In this document: positions 4,776 to 9,287 of the stretch, in pieces
How positions within the stretch are numbered: the stretch's first letter is position 1
Layout of the letters: the number at the start of each line of letters is the position of its first letter
Assembly (NCBI GenBank): GCA_035249465.1
Contig: DATFGL010000265.1
Span: 1 to 9,287, forward strand
Reading direction: 5' to 3'
Origin: 66-474 sp035249465
Lineage (GTDB): Bacteria > Pseudomonadota > Gammaproteobacteria > Xanthomonadales > Rhodanobacteraceae
DNA length: 9,287 nucleotides
Position numbers and translations under genes: made by a program
Notes under the pieces: model-generated
Told to the model about the DNA's origin: nothing
Seen by the model: only the letters and a program-made list of their open reading frames with translations
Database searches by the model: none

Positions 4776-6068
4776 ATGGGACAGTCAGTCGTAATTCTCG
4801 GCGCGCAATGGGGCGACGAAGGCAAGGGCAAGATCGTCGACCTGCTGACGCAGGACATCGGTGCGGTGGTGCGTTTCCAGGGCGGCCACAACGCCGGCCA
4901 CACGCTGGTGATCAAGGGCAAGAAGACCGTCCTGCACCTGATTCCGTCCGGCATCCTGCGCGAAGGCGCACTGTGCCTGATCGGCAACGGCGTGGTGTTG
5001 TCGCCCGCGGCGTTGCAGAAGGAAATCGCCGAACTCGAAGCCAACGGCGTCGAGGTGCGTTCGCGCGTCAAAATCAGCCCGGCGACGCCATTGATCATGC
5101 CGTACCACATCGCGCTGGACCAGGCGCGCGAGAAGGCCGCCGGCGCAGGCGCGATCGGTACCACCGGGCGCGGCATCGGTCCGGCGTACGAAGACAAGGT
5201 CGCGCGCCGCGGCGTGCGCGTCGCCGACCTGAGTTATCCGAAGGAACTCTCCGAAAAACTGCGCGAAGTGATGGACTACCACAACTTCGTGCTCACCAAA
5301 TTCCTCGATGCCGAAGCCGTCGATGTCCAGAAGACGCTGGATGAGGCACTCGCGTTCGGCGAATACGTCGAGCCGATGAAATCCGACGTCGCCGGCATCC
5401 TGCACGACCTGCGCCGCAATGGTGAACGCGTGTTGTTCGAGGGCGCGCAGGGTGCGTTGCTGGACATCGACCACGGCACTTATCCGTACGTGACGTCATC
5501 CAACACCACCACCGGTGGCGCGCTGGCCGGCGCGGGTGTGGGCGCGGACTACATCGATTACGTGCTCGGCATCGCCAAGGCCTACGCCACGCGCGTCGGC
5601 GGCGGCCCGTTCCCGACCGAACTGGACGACGACATCGGCGCGCACATCCGCAAGCGCGGCGACGAATTCGGCGCCTCTACCGGCCGCCCGCGCCGTTGCG
5701 GCTGGATGGACATCGTCGCGTTGAAACGCGCGGTGTTGATCAACGGCATCTCGGGCCTGTGCATCACCAAGCTCGACGTGCTCGACGGCATGGAAAAACT
5801 GAAGGTGTGCATCGCCTACGAATACCGCGGCAAGCGCACCGAATACGCACCGCTGGACGCCGAGGGCTGGAAGGAATGCACGCCCGTCTATCTGGAATTC
5901 CCGGGCTGGAGCGAATCCACCCACGGCGTCACCGAATGGGACGAACTGCCGCCCGCCGCGCGCGCCTACCTGCGTGCGCTGGAAGAGCTCGCCGGCTGCC
6001 CGCTCGCGATCGTCTCGACAGGCCCCGACCGCGACGCCAACATCGTCCTGCGCGATCCGTTTGCGTGA
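4776..6068 (+). CDS. purA: Adenylosuccinate synthetase PurA
   Basis: PurA joins aspartate to IMP using GTP, giving adenylosuccinate, the first committed step to AMP in the cytoplasm. The 430-residue product is full length for the family. Visible motifs: QWGDEGKGK at 11-19 with catalytic Asp14 and Lys17; GGHNAGHT at 36-43 with catalytic His42; the second signature GTTGRGIGPAYEDK at 128-141; the IMP/GTP-site segments GAQGALLDIDHGTYP, STGRPRRCGWMD and TKLDVLDG; and STGPDRD near the C terminus. The ATG at 4776 is chosen because MGQSVVILGAQWGDEG is the conserved N terminus and AGGCGA lies 6 bases upstream. An in-frame ATG at 4713 would give an atypical Arg-rich extension. The first codons (GGA, TCA, GTA, ATT, CAA) are less GC-rich than the rest of the gene, which together with the upstream duplicate suggests that this 5' end may be a replacement. 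Confidence 0.98.
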   Translation: MGQSVVILGAQWGDEGKGKIVDLLTQDIGAVVRFQGGHNAGHTLVIKGKKTVLHLIPSGILREGALCLIGNGVVLSPAALQKEIAELEANGVEVRSRVKISPATPLIMPYHIALDQAREKAAGAGAIGTTGRGIGPAYEDKVARRGVRVADLSYPKELSEKLREVMDYHNFVLTKFLDAEAVDVQKTLDEALAFGEYVEPMKSDVAGILHDLRRNGERVLFEGAQGALLDIDHGTYPYVTSSNTTTGGALAGAGVGADYIDYVLGIAKAYATRVGGGPFPTELDDDIGAHIRKRGDEFGASTGRPRRCGWMDIVALKRAVLINGISGLCITKLDVLDGMEKLKVCIAYEYRGKRTEYAPLDAEGWKECTPVYLEFPGWSESTHGVTEWDELPPAARAYLRALEELAGCPLAIVSTGPDRDANIVLRDPFA

Positions 6069-6075
6069 GCCCAAG

Positions 6076-6115
6076 GGCGGGAGCAACCCGGACTTTTGTC
6101 CTGGTGGATCCCGCC
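6076..6115 (+). terminator. Strong hairpin just after purA (possible terminator or repeat)
   Basis: Two 18-base arms, beginning GGCGGGA (6076-6082) and ending TCCCGCC (6109-6115), pair at 15 of 18 positions around a TTTT loop (6094-6097). It begins seven bases after the purA stop. Only a short T run (6123-6126) follows, a dozen bases away, next to the palindrome TTTCCGGAAA (6124-6133). It is therefore an imperfect candidate for a terminator and may equally be a repetitive 3'-end stabilising element. Confidence 0.4.
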
Positions 6116-6180
6116 GTTCGCATTTTCCGGAAAGGCGGATTCGCTGTCGCGCGGCTACTCCCGCTTTACGAATCGGGCGT

Positions 6181-6186
6181 TATGAT
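6181..6186 (+). promoter_or_regulatory. Possible -10 hexamer before the DUF5996 gene
   Basis: TATGAT is one base from the TATAAT consensus and lies 31 bases before the ATG at 6217. No convincing -35 hexamer is found at the right spacing. The 148-base gap after purA with its hairpin makes a separate promoter plausible, but the sequence support is slight. Confidence 0.25.
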
Positions 6187-6216
6187 GCATTGACGTTCCG
6201 TGCAGAGATCAGCGCC

Positions 6217-7125
6217 ATGCGACCGGACGACGACGTTTGCTGGCCCGCGCTGCCTTATGACGCGTGGAAGGACACCTACGCCACATTGCACCTGTGGTCG
6301 CAGGTGGTCGGCAAGATCGCGCTGGCTCAGGCGCCGCCGCTCAATCATTGCTGGGCCGTGGCACTGCGGGTCACGGCCCGCGGGCTGACCACGCGGCCGC
6401 TGCCGCATGGCACGCGCACGTTCACCATCGAGTTCGATTTCATCGATCACAAGTTGCGGGTCCACACGTCGGATGGCGAGACGCGCACGCTGGAACTGTG
6501 TCCGCGCAGCGTCGCCGACTTCTATCGTGAATTGCTGGGCACGCTGGGCGGCATGGGCTTGCCGGTGAAGATCCATCCGACGTCGACGGAACTGCCCGAA
6601 CCGATCCGGTTGGATCGCGATACGCGTCACCACGGTTACGACCGCGAATACGTCGAGCGCTTGCGCCGAATCCTCATACAGATTGACCGCGTGTTCACCG
6701 ATTCGCAATGTGCGTTCGTCGGCAAGTGCAGCCCGGTGAATTTTTTCTGGGGCAGCTTCGACCTGGCGGTGACGCGGTTTTCCGGCCGTCGCGCGCCGCC
6801 GCGTGACGGACCCGCGTTCCAGCGCGATGCGTATTCGCACGAGGTGATCAGCCACGGTTTCTGGCCGGGAAGCGGACCGGTGCTGGAACCCGCCTTCTAT
6901 GCGTATGCGGTGCCGGAACCGGCCGAGTTGAAGGAGGCGCAGGTGCTGCCGAAACAGGCGCACTACCACCGCGACCTCGGCGAATTCATCCTGCCTTACG
7001 AAGCCGTGCGGCAGGCCGACGCACCGGACACGATGATCCGCGCCTTCATCGACAGCACCTACGATCGTGCTTCCGATCTCGCGCACTGGGATCGCAAAGC
7101 GCTCGATCGGATGGCGATAGCGTAA
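6217..7125 (+). CDS. DUF5996 family protein of unknown function
   Basis: I recognise this as a full-length DUF5996 protein of 302 residues. Characteristic segments in order: WPALPYDAWKDTYATLHLWS (9-28), VGKIALAQAPPLNH (31-44), VTARGLTTRPLPHGTRTF (52-69), FDFIDHKL (73-80), CPRSVADFYREL (95-106), IQIDRVF (154-160), GKCSPVNFFWGSFDLAVTRFSGR (169-191), YSHEVISHGFWPG (206-218) and FILPYEAVR (257-265). The many conserved His, Trp, Asp and Arg residues suggest an enzyme-like pocket, but no reaction is known to me. There is no signal peptide or membrane segment, so it is probably cytoplasmic. The ATG at 6217 is the first start next to the conserved region; the ribosome binding site (around GCAGAGA, 6202-6208) is weak. 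It is convergent with the VOC gene downstream and has no evident functional link to purA. Confidence 0.9.
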   Translation: MRPDDDVCWPALPYDAWKDTYATLHLWSQVVGKIALAQAPPLNHCWAVALRVTARGLTTRPLPHGTRTFTIEFDFIDHKLRVHTSDGETRTLELCPRSVADFYRELLGTLGGMGLPVKIHPTSTELPEPIRLDRDTRHHGYDREYVERLRRILIQIDRVFTDSQCAFVGKCSPVNFFWGSFDLAVTRFSGRRAPPRDGPAFQRDAYSHEVISHGFWPGSGPVLEPAFYAYAVPEPAELKEAQVLPKQAHYHRDLGEFILPYEAVRQADAPDTMIRAFIDSTYDRASDLAHWDRKALDRMAIA

Positions 7126-7204
7126 GCATATTTGGAGGGCGCGGGGCGGGAGCACGCGACAAATCTTGCCGATCCGCGCGTCTGCCGCCCTGCGACATGC
7201 CACG

Positions 7205-7699
7205 TCACCCCCGCCGCGCGGCTTCGATCGTGGCGATGTCGATCTTCCGCATCGTCATCATCGCGTCGAATGCGCGTTTGGCGGCGGCGCGGTCGGGGTC
7301 CGTGAACGCGTCCATCAAGGCGCGCGGGGTGATCTGCCACGAGAGGCCGTAGCGGTCCTTGCACCAGCCGCACTCGCTTTCCACGCCGCCGTTGCCGGTG
7401 ATGGCGTTCCACAGGCGGTCGGTCTCGGTCTGGTCGCGCGTGTAGACCTGGAAGGAAACCGCTTCGTCGAACTTGAACTGCGGGCCGCCATTCAAGCCGA
7501 GGAACGGCATGCCGAGCACGGTGAATTCGACCGTCAGCACGTTGCCCTGTTTGCCGGCCGGGTAATCGCCCGGCGCACGATGCACGGCGTCCACGTGCGA
7601 ATCCGGGAAAGTGCGGGCGTAGAAGTCGGCGGCTTCCTCGGCCTGGCCGTCGAACCACAGGCAAACCGCGATGTTCCTTGTTGCGTGGGCGTTGGGCAT
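7205..7699 (-). CDS. VOC superfamily protein, PhnB/3-demethylubiquinone methyltransferase-like fold
   Basis: This 164-residue cytoplasmic protein belongs to the vicinal-oxygen-chelate superfamily, in the group often labelled 3-demethylubiquinone-9 3-methyltransferase or PhnB-like. Family features in order: CLWFDGQAEEAADFYARTFPDS (13-34), GNVLTVEFTVLGMPFLGLNGGPQFKF (52-77), VSFQVYTRDQTETDRLWNAI (81-100), ECGWCKDRYGLSWQITPRAL (109-128) and a C-terminal helix with KRAFDAMMTMRKIDIATIEAA. The methyltransferase label for this family is historical; the substrate is unknown and no methyltransferase motif is present. The ATG at 7699 is preceded by a good GAGGA (7710-7706) at 6-base spacing. The gene faces the DUF5996 gene tail to tail with a 79-base gap in which I see no terminator. 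Confidence 0.92.
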   Translation of the reverse strand: MPNAHATRNIAVCLWFDGQAEEAADFYARTFPDSHVDAVHRAPGDYPAGKQGNVLTVEFTVLGMPFLGLNGGPQFKFDEAVSFQVYTRDQTETDRLWNAITGNGGVESECGWCKDRYGLSWQITPRALMDAFTDPDRAAAKRAFDAMMTMRKIDIATIEAARRG

Positions 7700-7705
7700 G
7701 TCTCA

Positions 7706-7710
7706 TCCTC
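7706..7710 (-). promoter_or_regulatory. Ribosome binding site of the VOC gene
   Basis: On the minus strand AAGAGGATGAGAC precedes the ATG, with GAGGA six bases away. It is the clearest Shine-Dalgarno sequence in the window and fixes the start at 7699. Confidence 0.75.
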
Positions 7711-7717
7711 TTGGGGG

Positions 7718-7736
7718 CGGCGGCGCGAAGCCGCCG
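7718..7736. other. GC-rich hairpin upstream of the VOC gene
   Basis: CGGCGGC (7718-7724) and GCCGCCG (7730-7736) pair around GCGAA. It lies about 20 bases before the VOC start on the minus strand, hence in its leader or just outside it. No T run follows on either strand, so I do not call a terminator. Confidence 0.45.
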
Positions 7737-7826
7737 GGGTTCTCGCGTTGCTTGCTCTCTCTCATGGTTGCGACGAACCAGCGCGGCGAAAATCGACAGG
7801 TTTTTCCCATCCCGCCGAATTGCGGG

Positions 7827-8006
7827 TTACGCGTGCGCGCGGTATCGCTTCGTGCGTGGTTCCTGCACGCGCTTGCCGGGTTTCAGCCCGGTGCGCTGGC
7901 GCAGCCAGGCGGCGAAATCCTTTTCGCTCAATATGCCCTCGGCGAGGGCGATGTAGAGCGGATACAACTCGACGTTGTTCGCTTCCAGTACGCCATCGTT
8001 GAGCAT
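7827..8006 (-). CDS. Short hypothetical ORF, possibly the 3' remnant of a larger gene
   Basis: From an ATG at 8006 it encodes 59 residues, MLNDGVLEANNVELYPLYIA, then a stretch with ALAEGILSEKDFAAWLRQRTGLKPGKRV and a basic tail ending RTKRYRAHA. Codon use is like that of the neighbouring genes (ends mostly in C or G) and the peptide looks like one or two amphipathic helices, so I think it is or was coding. I do not recognise the family. The start lacks a ribosome binding site and the frame stays open far upstream, with codon use that looks non-coding from about 8030 onward. It may therefore have lost its 5' part. It is about 120 bases upstream of, and on the same strand as, the VOC gene. Confidence 0.45.
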   Translation of the reverse strand: MLNDGVLEANNVELYPLYIALAEGILSEKDFAAWLRQRTGLKPGKRVQEPRTKRYRAHA

Positions 8007-8349
8007 GAGGAAGGTTTCGCAGGCGACCGCTGTGGTGCCAGTCGTACGGTCGCGTACAGTGACCCCCGTTGTTTCACCGTTCCCTTGCCGGATTCGCACA
8101 TGCGCAACCTCGATTTCTCTTCCTGGCACGCGCTGCTGTCCACGCTGGCCGGACTGTCCGCGATCACGCCGATGGGCATGGGCAGGGTGGACGCACATGG
8201 CCTCGACGACGAACGGCACCATTGAGCACGTGGCCGACCGGTCTGCGTGATGGGGACAGCCGGTTGTGCGCCTCGGCCGTCCGGCGATGGTTGATCCCGT
8301 GCAGGATGGCCCCGATGTCCTGGACGACATTCGAACAAGCGGGACGGGC
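8007..8349. other. Intergenic stretch before gor, no convincing gene
   Basis: About 340 bases with several short overlapping frames but none with convincing codon use or a ribosome binding site. The best plus-strand frame (8100-8225, 41 codons, MRNLDFSSWHALLSTLAGLS onward) matches nothing I know. A hairpin ACCGG-t-CTG/CAGCCGGT with one bulged base lies at 8237-8245/8257-8264. The gor promoter should be here, but I cannot point to good -35/-10 hexamers. Confidence 0.4.
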
Positions 8350-9287
8350 ATGGGTATCCAATCGGACTTGCTGGTGATCGGCGGCGGCTCGGCGGGCTTG
8401 GCGACGGCGATCCGCGCGTCGCGGCACGGCGCGAAGGTGACGGTGTTCGAGCCACGCGAACTGGGTGGCACGTGCGTCAACCGCGGCTGCGTGCCGAAGA
8501 AGGCGATGTGGCTGGCGGCGGAACTGGCCGAGGCGCAGCGGATGGCGCAGGCGGTGGGTTTCGCCGTGCAACCCGGCGCGCTGGATTGGGCCACGTTCGT
8601 CAGGCACCGCGAAGCGTACGTGCTGCGTGCGCGAACGTCATACGTGAACCGCCTGCGCGAACTCGGCATCAACCACGTGACTGCGCCGGCGCATTTCATC
8701 GACGCGCACACGCTGCGCGCGGGCGCTACGGACTACCACGCGCCGCACATCGTGATCGCGACCGGTTCGCGCCCGCGTCCGTATCACTTGCCAGGCGGCG
8801 AGTTCACCATCGACTCCGACGGCTTCTTCAAGCTGAGCGAGCGCCCGCGGCGCGTCGGCGTCATCGGCGGCGGCTACATCGGCGTCGAACTGGCGGGCGT
8901 GTTGCGCGCGCTGGGTGCGGAGGTCGAGTTGTTCACGCGCAATGGCTTGTTGTCGCGCTTCGACGCCGACCTCGGCAGCGCGCTCGGCGAAATGATGCAG
9001 GGCGAGGGCATCGTGCACCACGAAGGTTGCGCGGCCAAGGGCGTCAGCCGCGACGGTGGCGCCTTGTGGATGGATTGCACGGACCACGAGCGGCACGGCC
9101 CGTACGACCGCGTCATCAGCGCGATCGGGCGCTTGCCGAATATCGAATCGCTGCAACTGGACGCGGCGGGCGTGAAGCTCGGCAAGATCAATGAAATCGT
9201 CACGGACAATTACGAAAACACGTCGGCGGAAGGCGTGTACGCAATCGGCGACGTCAACGGCAAGCCTGCGCTGACGCCGGTGGCGGT
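8350..9287 (+). CDS. gor: Glutathione-disulfide reductase, N-terminal part (runs off the window)
   Basis: A flavoenzyme that reduces glutathione disulfide with NADPH in the cytoplasm. About 312 of an expected 450 residues are visible. In order: FAD dinucleotide fold VIGGGSAGLATAIRASRHGA (9-28); redox-active disulfide GGTCVNRGCVPKK (39-51; Cys42 and Cys47); ATGSRP (137-142); NADPH fold VIGGGYIGVELAGVLRALGA (171-190), followed by Arg197 and Arg203 in FTRNGLLSRFD, the basic pair typical of NADPH-specific glutathione reductases; and the second FAD motif EGVYAIGDV (294-302). The ATG at 8350 places the FAD motif at the usual distance from the N terminus. An in-frame ATG at 8287 would add 21 residues (MVDPVQDGPDVLDDIRTSGT, then G) that are not typical. 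The ribosome binding site is weak (AAGCGGGA). I cannot exclude a closely related pyridine nucleotide-disulfide oxidoreductase until the C-terminal HPT motif is seen. Confidence 0.92.
   Translation, partial: MGIQSDLLVIGGGSAGLATAIRASRHGAKVTVFEPRELGGTCVNRGCVPKKAMWLAAELAEAQRMAQAVGFAVQPGALDWATFVRHREAYVLRARTSYVNRLRELGINHVTAPAHFIDAHTLRAGATDYHAPHIVIATGSRPRPYHLPGGEFTIDSDGFFKLSERPRRVGVIGGGYIGVELAGVLRALGAEVELFTRNGLLSRFDADLGSALGEMMQGEGIVHHEGCAAKGVSRDGGALWMDCTDHERHGPYDRVISAIGRLPNIESLQLDAAGVKLGKINEIVTDNYENTSAEGVYAIGDVNGKPALTPVA

Noticed and set aside
7166..8002. Long plus-strand ORF (278 codons) opposite the VOC gene
   Set aside because: Antisense shadow of the VOC gene running on into intergenic DNA; the peptide has no recognisable domain, while the minus-strand frame has clear VOC motifs and a good ribosome binding site.
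8100..8225. Plus-strand 41-codon ORF beginning MRNLDFSSWHALLS
   Set aside because: No Shine-Dalgarno sequence, no family I recognise, and overlapping frames on both strands are equally open; most likely chance in GC-rich DNA.
8287..8349. Upstream in-frame ATG/GTG starts for gor
   Set aside because: There is no ribosome binding site and the added residues are atypical before the FAD motif; ATG 8350 gives the normal N-terminal length.

Overview
The window reads as the chromosome of a GC-rich gammaproteobacterium, most likely Xanthomonadales (Rhodanobacteraceae/Xanthomonadaceae type). The evidence is the hflX-hflK-hflC-purA order, a PurA very close to the xanthomonad form as I remember it, strong G/C bias at third codon positions, and abundant short palindromic repeats. 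No search was run, so the taxonomy is an inference.

Layout, left to right: the C-terminal part of a RodZ-type cell-shape protein (1-513); a 272-bp structured element with about 23-bp imperfect terminal inverted repeats (511-782); hflX, a ribosome-associated GTPase (783-2204), with an in-frame palindromic double repeat inside its G domain (1752-1877); a REP-like imperfect inverted repeat and a candidate promoter (2255-2416); hflK (2473-3630) and hflC (3631-4518), encoding the SPFH-family partners of the FtsH protease; a diverged duplicate of the purA 5' end (about 4539-4626) and a structured spacer; purA, adenylosuccinate synthetase (4776-6068); a strong hairpin; a DUF5996 family gene (6217-7125); a convergent VOC/PhnB-like gene (7205-7699, minus); a short unrecognised minus-strand ORF (7827-8006); a weakly organised stretch; and the 5' part of a glutathione reductase gene (8350 to the window end).

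The genes are housekeeping or of unknown function. HflK and HflC form a membrane complex that modulates FtsH. HflX splits or rescues stalled ribosomes. PurA makes the committed step to AMP. Glutathione reductase maintains the thiol pool. I see no defence system, phage module, CRISPR array, tRNA or rRNA.

The unusual content is the small non-coding structured DNA at or inside the housekeeping genes. (1) A MITE-like element sits exactly between a stop and a start codon; its conceptual removal restores a TAGTG stop/start overlap. (2) Two 63-bp palindrome-bearing units lie in frame inside HflX between the G4 and G5 motifs, and their stems show compensatory changes. (3) The start of purA is present twice, with 13 identical amino acids but mostly different synonymous codons, as if something inserted into the gene and brought its own replacement 5' end. 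These three deserve the closest look.
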